22,881 bases of DNA. Source: an uncultured Lachnospiraceae bacterium. GTDB taxonomy: Bacteria; Bacillota; Clostridia; Lachnospirales; Lachnospiraceae. The number at the start of each line of letters is the position of its first letter. The first letter of the stretch is position 1. Location: contig CANRJU010000012.1 of the NCBI GenBank assembly GCA_947631075.1, positions 1 through 22,881 on the forward strand. The letters are read 5' to 3'. A program made the position numbers and the translations under genes. Below the pieces are notes generated by a model. It was not told the DNA's origin, made no database searches, and saw only the letters and a list, made by a program, of their open reading frames with translations. Shown one piece after another: positions 1 to 7,700 of this stretch.

Positions 1-457
1 CCATGGTCCGCTCCGCCACCGAGTCCACGATCACAATGTCCACCGCGCCGGAGCGGACCATGGTCTCCGTGATCTCCATGGCCTGTTCGCCGCTGTCCGG
101 CTGCGAAATGTACAGCTCGTTGATATCCACTCCGATATTCCTCGCGTAGACCGGATCCAGCGCGTGCTCCGCGTCGATAAATCCGGCGATCCCTCCCTGC
201 TTCTGAACCTCCGCCACCATGTGAAGGGCGACGGTGGTCTTGCCGCTGGACTCCGGTCCGTAGATCTCCACGATGCGTCCCTTCGGGATGCCTCCCACGC
301 CCAGCGCCAGATCCAGGCTCAGCGATCCGGTGGGAACGGCCTCCACATTCATGCGCGTGGTATCTCCCAGCTTCATAATCGAGCCCTGGCCGTAGGCCTT
401 CTCGATCTGGGCAATGGCAGACTCCAGCGCCTTTAATTTATTCTGATCTTTTTCCAT
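1..457 (-). CDS. recA: RecA recombinase, 5' part only (gene runs off the window start)
   Basis: RecA is the ATP-dependent strand-exchange protein that also triggers LexA self-cleavage in the SOS response. The visible 152 residues begin MEKDQNKLKALESA and contain the Walker A motif GPESSGKT at residues 67-74 and the start of Walker B (IVIVDSVA, ending near residue 148). The ATG at 455-457 is preceded by AGGAGG eight bases upstream, which fixes the start. The rest of the protein (about 200 residues) lies outside the window. Something is odd at the very end. After DSVA every RecA I know reads ALVP, but here bases 1-13 encode E-R-T-M, and bases 1-15 are the exact reverse complement of 49-63. I therefore trust the RecA homology only for about 14-457. 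Transcription comes from the SOS promoter near 690-718. Confidence 0.97.
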   Translation of the reverse strand, partial: MEKDQNKLKALESAIAQIEKAYGQGSIMKLGDTTRMNVEAVPTGSLSLDLALGVGGIPKGRIVEIYGPESSGKTTVALHMVAEVQKQGGIAGFIDAEHALDPVYARNIGVDINELYISQPDSGEQAMEITETMVRSGAVDIVIVDSVAERTM

Positions 458-524
458 CTGTATATCCTCCTGATCCTCTACATAACGTCTTTCCTAAAAT
501 ATCTGTCCACAAAACAGATGTCAT

Positions 525-630
525 GGAATACAATTCCACGGAATATCATTCCACAGAATATAATTCCATAAAATATGATTCTACGGAATACACTTCCTAT
601 AGAATATGATATCCACGATATATGCTTCCA
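525..630. repeat. Seven-unit 15-bp palindromic tandem repeat in the recA leader
   Basis: Units start at 525, 540, 555, 570, 585, 601 and 616, so the period is exactly 15 bp for the first five with one extra base before the sixth. The consensus is close to GGAATAYNATTCCAY; each unit is itself a dyad (GGAAT...ATTCC). The units nearest recA are the best conserved and they degrade toward the promoter. The array sits inside the inferred 5' untranslated leader (about 683 to 458), so the RNA could fold as several alternative short hairpins, within or between units. Nothing else in 458-802 looks like a gene, apart from a weak 28-codon upstream frame at 438-524. Confidence 0.85.
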
Positions 631-657
631 TGGAGCAAGCATAGTATGCCTGTAACA

Positions 658-718
658 GAACAGCTGTTCCGAACAGATGTTCTGTTATTATAATATCTTA
701 TCGTCTGCCGGTTGTCAA
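658..718 (-). promoter_or_regulatory. recA SOS promoter with two adjacent LexA boxes
   Basis: Read on the minus strand there is a perfect -35 TTGACA (713-718), a 17-bp spacer and a -10 TATTAT (690-695). Immediately downstream, across the expected transcription start near 683, lie two palindromes of the Gram-positive LexA type GAACnnnnGTTC: GAACAGATGTTC at 671-682 and GAACAGCTGTTC at 658-669, 13 bp apart centre to centre. The first also keeps the flanking C of the Bacillus box (CGAAC...). LexA bound there would block initiation. An alternative -10 TATAAT (687-692) exists but would need a 20-bp spacer. Confidence 0.9.
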
Positions 719-802
719 CCTCTTTTTTCACCTGATCCCATTATACTCCTGTTTTCTCTCCGCGTCTATGGTTGTCTGGCACATCTTTGTGGCGTAAAAC
801 GA

Positions 803-2377
803 CTAAGAATTGCTGTAGGCAAGCCGGAGACCGGCATGAATCTGATATCGGTCCGACACTGTAATAAGGGTTCCGTCCCAGGGATCCAGCGCCAGAAAAT
901 GTTCCGCCGAAAGCGCTTTTCCCTCCTCTATATTCTGATAACCGATAAGAGTCACCCAGTGCTGGCTGGAGGAATCGCTTTTCACATATAAAATACACGG
1001 CTTCCCCGCTATAATCTGCGCGTACGCCGCCTGCCAAAGATCCGCCTCCGAGCTATAGGACGCCGTCGCGTACCCGCCCTTGGACCACACGCACGTCACA
1101 TCCGTCTCGCTGCTCCAATAGCTGTGAGGATCCTGGGCCTTTCTCTGGATAATGGCATTGCAATAGGCAAGCGCGTAAGAGGCGCACGCCTTTTTCTCCT
1201 TATTTGTCCCATCGGACTGATGGCCGGTCTGGGCGATGAGAAGCGGATCGTAGGACAGCATCCGGGCCCCGCCCTCCTCCGGCAGATAGACGGTAAATTT
1301 CCGGTTGAGCGCCGTCAGCTCCTCTCCCTGGTTATCCGTCACGCGAATCCGGTAATAATACTCCCCCAGGGGGAGCTTTCCAAAGGAAATGTCCGCGTCC
1401 ACCTGAGAAATGTCGTAACTGCATTTGGCGCACTTTACGCTCTTTTGGAGAACGGCCTCTCCGTCCTTGTCCGCGACCTCCACGACGAGGGACTTCATGC
1501 TATAACGGGAATGCAGGGTCCCCTTCAAAGTAAAGGCGCTGCCAAAAAGAAGGTTGTCCGGATAGGTAGCGTCGTCGTCCACCCAGGCATAGGGCTCCGG
1601 CTTCTCCGTTTTCACCAGGGCAAATTTCCACGCCGCTCCCTTATCCCGCCTTGAGCAGTCCGCCTTGCCGTCCGCGAGATGCAAAAAAAACGGCCCCTTC
1701 TGATTTTTGATGTAGAGATATTTTTTTCCCTCCCCGGCCGCCTTAAAAATCGTGCTCTCGCGGTCTTTTCCCGCCGTCTGCCGGATACCGGAACCCGGCT
1801 CTCCCTCCCACGTCAGATAGAGGCCGCTATTGACATTTTTCAGCCGGAAATTCTTTTGCCCCGCGGATTCCAGATGCCACACTTCCGACGCAAAAGAGCT
1901 CCTGTCCTCTGACGTCACGGGCGTCCCCTCCGACGCCGCGTTCTGCTGTGCCGGCGCCAGAATCTTGTCACGTTCTAACCGGGGCACCAGGTAATAATAG
2001 CCGGGCTCCTGCTTCACGGCGCTGTTGCAGGAAAAAACATACTGCTTTTTCTTCAGCTTCGCGCTCACCAGCTTATATTTTCCCGTCACTTTTTTTATCC
2101 GGAACGTGTACCATCCCTTTTTCCCGATATTCAGCTTCGCGCTGGAAAGAGAAAGAGATGCCGCCCCCTTCCACGCGCTGTCGTATGAAGATCGAATCCG
2201 CCCCTGGCAGTATACGATCTTCTTCGTGGAAGCAGACAGCATCTTCTTCTCAATGATCCGGATTGCGTCGGCATCTTGGGCAGCGGCAAAGGACGGCGCC
2301 CGCCCTGACCAGAGTCCGGCCGCCATAGCTCCTGTTATTCCCGCCGCCAACCATATTTTCCCCGCTCGTACCTTCAT
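803..2377 (-). CDS. Secreted protein with ricin-like lectin region and C-terminal C39-like cysteine peptidase domain
   Basis: A protein of about 524 aa. The N-terminus is a signal peptide (KVRAGKIW, then a hydrophobic A/G-rich stretch ending near SFAAA). Residues about 130-255 resemble a ricin-type beta-trefoil (YYLVPRL, NVNSGLYLTW, AAWKFALV). Residues about 265-370 look like an Ig-like spacer. The last 150 residues carry the Cys-His-Asp order of papain/C39-like folds: Cys398 in ACASYALAYC, His473 in QHWVTLIGY and Asp498 in ALDPWDG. I place the start at the second ATG (2375-2377) because GAGGAA sits five to six bases before it; the ATG at 2389 has no ribosome site. It is probably a secreted peptidase or amidase bound to a glycan or wall; the substrate is unknown. 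It follows the M18 gene by 33 bp and is likely co-transcribed. Confidence 0.75.
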   Translation of the reverse strand: MKVRAGKIWLAAGITGAMAAGLWSGRAPSFAAAQDADAIRIIEKKMLSASTKKIVYCQGRIRSSYDSAWKGAASLSLSSAKLNIGKKGWYTFRIKKVTGKYKLVSAKLKKKQYVFSCNSAVKQEPGYYYLVPRLERDKILAPAQQNAASEGTPVTSEDRSSFASEVWHLESAGQKNFRLKNVNSGLYLTWEGEPGSGIRQTAGKDRESTIFKAAGEGKKYLYIKNQKGPFFLHLADGKADCSRRDKGAAWKFALVKTEKPEPYAWVDDDATYPDNLLFGSAFTLKGTLHSRYSMKSLVVEVADKDGEAVLQKSVKCAKCSYDISQVDADISFGKLPLGEYYYRIRVTDNQGEELTALNRKFTVYLPEEGGARMLSYDPLLIAQTGHQSDGTNKEKKACASYALAYCNAIIQRKAQDPHSYWSSETDVTCVWSKGGYATASYSSEADLWQAAYAQIIAGKPCILYVKSDSSSQHWVTLIGYQNIEEGKALSAEHFLALDPWDGTLITVSDRYQIHAGLRLAYSNS

Positions 2378-2410
2378 AGCATTCCTCATTTTTTGTACAT
2401 TGCTTCCGGT

Positions 2411-3799
2411 TCACCGGTCCATTATATGTTTCAAAAATACCACATAGCCCTTTTTCGTCTCATAGATATCGGCCTTGCTGGTCACCTCCCACGGGGCGTG
2501 CATATTCAGCACGGCCACGCCGCAGTCAATGACGTTCATTCCGTACAGGGCCATTATGTAAGCGATAGTTCCGCCTCCGCCCACGTCCACCTTGCCTAAC
2601 TCCGCCGTCTGATAGGCCACCTTCGCCTCATTTAAAATTCCGCGAATCTGCGCCATATACTCCGCGTTGGCGTCGTTGCTGCCGCTCTTGCCGCGGGAAC
2701 CCGTGAATTTGTTGAACACCATTCCCCGGCCGAAATAGGCCGCGTTTTTCTTCTCATAAGAAGCCGCGTAGATGGGATCGAAGGCCGCGCTCACATCCGA
2801 AGAGAGCATCCGGGAATTGGCAAGACACCGGCGGAGCGCCAACTCCGAATACTGTCCCAGACGGTCCAGCACCTCGGCCACCGTATTTTCAAACACCTGA
2901 GATCTCATGCCGGTGGCGCCCACGCTGCCTATTTCCTCTTTATCCACCAGAAGGCAGCAGGTAGTGTACTCCGTATCCTCCACCTCCAGCATGGCCAGCA
3001 GGGAAGTGAACGCGCACACGCGGTCGTCCTGACCGTATCCCATGATCATACTCTCGTCTATGCCGGAATTTCTGGATTTTCCAGCGGGAACGACTTCCAG
3101 CTCCGCTGAGAGGAAATCTTCCTCCTCTATGCCGTATTTTTCTTTTAATATCTCCTTAATATTGGCCGCCACGGCGTCCTTTTCCTCTCCCTTGAGGGGA
3201 CGGCTGCCAAAGAGAATGTCCAGTTCTTCTCCCTCCACGACCTTATCCGCCTTTTTTTCCATTCTCTCATGAGCCAGATGAATCAGAAGATCCGTCACGC
3301 AGAATACCGGGTCTCCTTCCTCCTCGCCGACGCGCACGTCCACGACCTGGCCGTCCTGCTTTACGATGACCCCGTGGATTGCCAGCGGCAGCGTCACCCA
3401 CTGATATTTTTTTATGCCGCCGTAATAGTGTGTATCCAAAAACGCCAGCTCCGTGTCCTCATACAGCGGATTCTGCTTGATATCCATACGGGGAGAGTCA
3501 ATGTGGGCTCCCAGAATGGCCATTCCCTTTTCCATGGGCTGTCTGCCGATCTGAAACAGGGCCACCGATTTTTTCATATTGACCGAATACACCTTGTCTC
3601 CGGCCTTTAAAACTTCCCCGTTCTCCACGATCTGGGCGAGATCTCTGTATCCGGCCTCCTGCGCCATCCGGACTGCCAGTTTCGCGCACTCGCGCTCCGT
3701 CTTTCCCTCATCCAGAAAATTCCGGTACTCCCGGCTCAGCGCGTTCAATTCTTCTACTTCTTCTTCCGTGTATTCCTTCCACGCGTTCCGTCGTTCCAT
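2411..3799 (-). CDS. M18 family aminopeptidase (aspartyl aminopeptidase-like)
   Basis: A cytosolic zinc aminopeptidase of about 462 aa, the usual length for family M18. It removes N-terminal residues, classically acidic ones, from peptides. Visible ligands and motifs: AHIDSPR (His99, Asp101), GYGQDDRVCAF with the bridging Asp, DKEEIGSVG with the catalytic and metal Glu pair, SSDVSAAFDP, and the C-terminal MHAPWE histidine. These are in the expected order, so the enzyme looks intact. The start at 3797-3799 (MERRNAW) has GGAGG six to seven bases upstream, better than the in-frame ATG 21 bases earlier. That ribosome site lies inside the end of the preceding 83-aa gene, whose stop is one base away, so the two are probably translationally coupled. 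Confidence 0.93.
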   Translation of the reverse strand: MERRNAWKEYTEEEVEELNALSREYRNFLDEGKTERECAKLAVRMAQEAGYRDLAQIVENGEVLKAGDKVYSVNMKKSVALFQIGRQPMEKGMAILGAHIDSPRMDIKQNPLYEDTELAFLDTHYYGGIKKYQWVTLPLAIHGVIVKQDGQVVDVRVGEEEGDPVFCVTDLLIHLAHERMEKKADKVVEGEELDILFGSRPLKGEEKDAVAANIKEILKEKYGIEEEDFLSAELEVVPAGKSRNSGIDESMIMGYGQDDRVCAFTSLLAMLEVEDTEYTTCCLLVDKEEIGSVGATGMRSQVFENTVAEVLDRLGQYSELALRRCLANSRMLSSDVSAAFDPIYAASYEKKNAAYFGRGMVFNKFTGSRGKSGSNDANAEYMAQIRGILNEAKVAYQTAELGKVDVGGGGTIAYIMALYGMNVIDCGVAVLNMHAPWEVTSKADIYETKKGYVVFLKHIMDR

Positions 3800-3800
3800 G

Positions 3801-4052
3801 TCAAACCTCCATATTCGCATTTTCCTCGTCGAATTCTACCACTACATAATAGCCTTTTTCATTGTGCATAATCTCTTTTACCACACCGTGATCGGATTTC
3901 AGCCGGTCCCTGAAACTAAAATTTCCCGACATGGCCACCGCCGGATTGATGGTGTAGTAATACGAACTGGGCAGGATTCCCTCGGTAATCGTCACCTCGT
4001 CACCCTCTTTTACCAGGTTTTCCCGCTCCATCTTAAATTCCATCCGCCGCAT
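3801..4052 (-). CDS. Small conserved-looking protein (83 aa), function unknown
   Basis: I do not recognise a named family. The protein is soluble, acidic toward the end, and has a beta-rich look: EGDEVTITEGILPSSYYYTI, then VVKEIMHNEKGYYVVVEFDEEN. The second half resembles a small barrel of the KOW/SH3 type ('gvVkei....yyvvveFde'), but that is impression only. GGGAGGTG lies upstream of the ATG at 4050-4052; ATGs at 4043 and 4031 are possible alternatives. It ends one base before the M18 aminopeptidase ATG and starts 41 bp after the Ala-linker protein, which argues for a real gene in an operon. Confidence 0.72.
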   Translation of the reverse strand: MRRMEFKMERENLVKEGDEVTITEGILPSSYYYTINPAVAMSGNFSFRDRLKSDHGVVKEIMHNEKGYYVVVEFDEENANMEV

Positions 4053-4093
4053 CCGGGCCGCACCTCCCTCTCAGCCGCAACGGCCGGAGCCGG

Positions 4094-4735
4094 TCAGAAC
4101 CGGTCGCCCCGGCGGCTCTCGTACCTGCTTCTTATTCTCAGTTCGGACATGATAAATTCATATCCGTCCGCCCCGTCCTCAATGGACAGATCCATGCTGA
4201 CCGCGATATTGTTCAGCATAAAATCATCCAGTTCATCCTTCATTTTCTCTAACAGCTTCATTTTTTCCTTGCATGTCTCAGCATCGAAAAAGGCAAGCAG
4301 CTTCTCCATCCGGGGATCAGAAGTCTCCTCATCGGCTGCTTTAACTGTCGTGTCTGCATCGACTGCACCGGCTGCTTTAGCTGCCGTGGCTGCATCGGCT
4401 GCATCGGCTGCTTTAGCTGCCGTAGCTGCCGTGGCTGCTTTATCTGACATAGCTGCTGCCTCCTCCGGCGGAGTCACCTCCCCCTTGGAAATCCGCGGCT
4501 GCTTATTCGGAAGCTCATCCCGCTTTCCGATCTGCTTGTGGCCCACCAGGGGCAGATCCTCAAATTCTCTCACATATTCGGAAAAGAACTGTCTCCTCTC
4601 CATCACATAATAATCATAGGGATCGGTCAGCTCCTGGTAGCAGATCACCTCCTGAAACGTGGGCTTTGTCTGTGCTCGCGCAATGATCTGGACGGGCTGT
4701 CCAGTGCTTTTGTGGAAAAAAATTGCTGCTTTCAT
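4094..4735 (-). CDS. Hypothetical protein with Ala-rich repetitive linker (213 aa)
   Basis: There are two plausible globular ends. The N-terminal part (residues 1-80) is MKAAIFFHKSTGQPVQIIARAQ..., followed by YDYYVMERRQFFSEYV. The C-terminal part (about 140-213) is predicted helical (MEKLLAFFDAETCKEKMKLLEKMKDELDDF). Between them is a low-complexity linker of Ala, Lys and Asp (KAATAATAAKAADAADA...), encoded by imperfect DNA repeats. No signal peptide or membrane segment is visible. The ATG at 4733-4735 has GGAAG nine bases upstream and lies 15 bp after the transglutaminase gene, so it is probably in that operon. The long plus-strand frame opposite it is its antisense shadow. The function is unknown to me. 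Confidence 0.7.
   Translation of the reverse strand: MKAAIFFHKSTGQPVQIIARAQTKPTFQEVICYQELTDPYDYYVMERRQFFSEYVREFEDLPLVGHKQIGKRDELPNKQPRISKGEVTPPEEAAAMSDKAATAATAAKAADAADAATAAKAAGAVDADTTVKAADEETSDPRMEKLLAFFDAETCKEKMKLLEKMKDELDDFMLNNIAVSMDLSIEDGADGYEFIMSELRIRSRYESRRGDRF
4331..4460. repeat. Imperfect GC-rich coding repeats (Ala-rich linker)
   Basis: Interspersed copies of short blocks such as ggctgctttagctgccgt and gctgcatcg recur through this stretch and encode the KAA/DAA/TAA linker of the 213-aa protein. The closely matching blocks near 4370-4440 suggest expansion by slippage or unequal exchange in units that keep the reading frame. Confidence 0.65.
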
Positions 4736-4750
4736 TTACAAACACTTCCT

Positions 4751-7700
4751 TTACCATTTATTTACTTTTTTGCTGTCCTTGCTCTCCGCCTTGGGATAAC
4801 CGGATTTTGTCACAACCGTGCGGACGCAGTACCGGATTTTGCTTCCGCCCAACAGGCCGCTCAAAGAGCATGTCACTCGGTCCCCGCTCACACTGACGCT
4901 GCCCGAACGAACCCATTTTCCGTCGTCCTCATCGTAAAAGCTCCGCTTCTTTCCCTTAATGCGGTATACCTTCTTGTACTTTCCGGTGTTCTTATCGTAC
5001 TGGTAGACCAGATAGTACGACGCCCTTTTCACCTTATTAAAGGATAGATTGGTCGCGGTGCGGGATATCCGTGTTCTCTTTACTTTCGACGGCGCCTTGG
5101 GCTTTGCGATAACCCGGCACTCTGCCGATTTTTTGCCCAGATAATAGGTCTTGCCCGATTTTTTGTAAGCGCACACCTTATATCGATAAGCCTTTCCGGC
5201 TGTGGCTTCCCCATCCGTATAAGAGCCCTTCTTCACATTGGCGATTTTCACGAATTCCCCGGACTCTGAGCCGCTGCGGAACACATAGTATCCATCGGCG
5301 CCCTCTATCTTGTGCCATGTAAGTTTCACTTTGCCGACAGAGGAAGATTTCGCCGCCGCTCCCTTGACTTTTTCCGGCATCTTCACCGACGGCGTCGGAG
5401 ACAGCTCATCGGTTTTGTCCAGATCTGGCACCTGGTCCGGTGCGTCTGTCCCTTCGGGGGCCGGAGTCTGTGATTCCCCACCGCTTCCCGGCGTCTGTTC
5501 CGCACCCGGTGTCTGGGATTCCCCGCCGCTTCCCGGCGTCTGTTCCGTACTCGGCGTCTGGGATCCCCCGCTGCTTCCCGGCGTCTGAGAGCCTCCGCTG
5601 AGATCCGGCTTAAATTCCACCGCAATCGGAGCCTCTCCCCGCTTTTCCTCCTCTTTGCGGACGGAAGCCGCCACAAATTTCACATCTACAATGCCGTTGG
5701 TCGCTGTAATATCTTCATATTTAACTTCCAGATTCATCTCTGTTTTGTTCGCCACAGTCACGGCCTTGCCCGCCACGGATACCGTGTCGATTTCATAGCC
5801 GTCATCCGCCTTGATCTGAATCGTCTTTTTGCCTCCCGGCGCGAGCGTGAACAGGTTTTTGTCCGCTCCGGACACGCTGCCTCCCACCGTCTGGGTTACA
5901 ACCGCGTTCCGTTTCGCTGCCTGCCCGTTGTTCTCCGCCTCTACGGCCGCGATAGCAAAGGGACTGAAAGAATTGCAGAGAATCAGCAGGCCATACTGCG
6001 TAACAATACAGGGAATCTCCTGCACTCCCGTGATTTTCCCATCCTTATCCTTATCAAAATGGTACGCCTTAAAGGTGACGCCCGCGTCCTCCGGCCCGTA
6101 GCCCTGTGGGAATCCCACGGAGACGCGGACGGAATCGCCGGTCTTCACAACCTGTTTTTTACATACGGTAAAATTGATATTGTATGTCTCACTCTTGAGG
6201 ATCTTCTGTTTCGAAAGTTCCCCTGAAGTCATCTTTTCTTCAATTTTATCGTTCATGGCCTCCGCCTGGGCCTCGCTGACAGAGGACGCCACCAGAACCA
6301 TCTGCTTTACCAGATTCGGAGAAACGCCCTTTGTTCCGTCCGACATCTCCCAGTCTGCCGTGGACAGATCCGAATTATCCACTAGCGACGGCTTTCCAAA
6401 GATATTCCAGAAATATCCCTGGGAGCGGTACGCGCACACGGCGCAGGGGAAGGAGGCCGCGTACACGATGGGATTGGGAACCTTATTGCTCCTCTTGCCC
6501 ACCACGCCCTTTAAATTGAACTGATATATAATCGAGTCGTCCGCCCACATTTTACTCGGCGTAAAATCAAAGGTAACGGTGCTCGCCCCGTCCCATGAGA
6601 AATTTTCTACTGTGCAGTATTTATTGCCGGTGGCGTTCACATCATCATGATGAGTGATCTCATATTCCATTTTTTCCGCCCCGTCCACCAATTTCAGCTC
6701 ATCGTCATAGGTGACGGACACATGGTAGGTCTGCCCTATGGTGAGCTTGCCCGAAGTAGACGGCGAAGCGCTCTTGATATAGGGCGGCGCCACATAGTGG
6801 GCGCTCTCGTTGTACATCACGCCCGTGTCCTCCAGAAGAAGCATGGGATCGCCCTGATAGGACACATCTGCCTCCCCACGGAGATAGGGAGGTTCCCGGT
6901 CTGTGACGCCAAATTCCACATACTGGCAGTGCGGCACCGGGATCGTGATATCGGTGTCTGTGTCCGTAAACGCATGATACAGATTCGGATCCGCGTAAGC
7001 CCAGTCGCCGCAGAGCCACTCGCCCGTATTTTCATAATATATCGCGAATTTCGCGACGATATAAAATCCCTGCTCTGCTGCCTTCTTATAGCCCATATTT
7101 TTATAGCTGACCCGGTACGTCGCCGACGTCTCGCCCTCATATGTGTCATTTTTCGTGCAGGTCACTTTCAGCAGGCTGTTCGGGGCGGACACCCGCTCTA
7201 CCCCGCAGCCAAGCATCTCCAGCGCCGGATAGGAAAATTCAAACTCCGCCTCCGACATGATTCCGCTGGAAACATGCCTTCTGCTCATGACGTCCTCGCC
7301 CACCAGAAGGTACTCTGTATTTTCATAGCCATCCCGATTATCTGCAGTCTTTTTTTCAGAAATAGGATCGTCCATGGTAGCGTCTACCGCGTACCACTTG
7401 CCCGCCAGGCTGACATAATTCCACATATGCAGCTCCACCTCATTCTCCGTGTGGCGGTAAACGCCGTACACCAGCACACAGGGAATGTGAAGGCGGTCTA
7501 ATACCGATTTCAGCGCCCGCGAATACCCCTCGCACACGCTCTCGCCCTTTACCAGCGCTCCGTACGCATTGCGCACAAATCCGATATTCTCTGGCTTGCA
7601 CTTATCTTCCAGACGATATGAGGTGTGGTTAATAATCTCATCATGAACGAACCTCACCTGCGCCTCGGCCAAAGAATCCCCACCGATGGCCGTGGCACTC

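Noticed and set aside
741..1037. Minus-strand 98-codon frame at the end of the C39-like gene
   Set aside because: It is an alternative frame with no start context. The C39-like frame is intact to its own stop at 803, so there is no frameshift.
3579..4610. Long plus-strand frame of 343 codons
   Set aside because: It is antisense to the Ala-rich linker protein, the 83-aa protein and the M18 start. Its Ser/Ala runs mirror the repeats on the other strand, and it has no ribosome site.
5383..5676. Arg-rich minus-strand frame over the 45-bp repeats
   Set aside because: It is a frame-shifted reading of the repeat DNA; the in-frame gene accounts for it.
6647..7501. Plus-strand frame of 284 codons inside the transglutaminase-like gene
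   Set aside because: The minus-strand gene there has clear catalytic motifs. The plus frame is His/Arg/Val-rich shadow sequence typical of antisense in GC-rich DNA.
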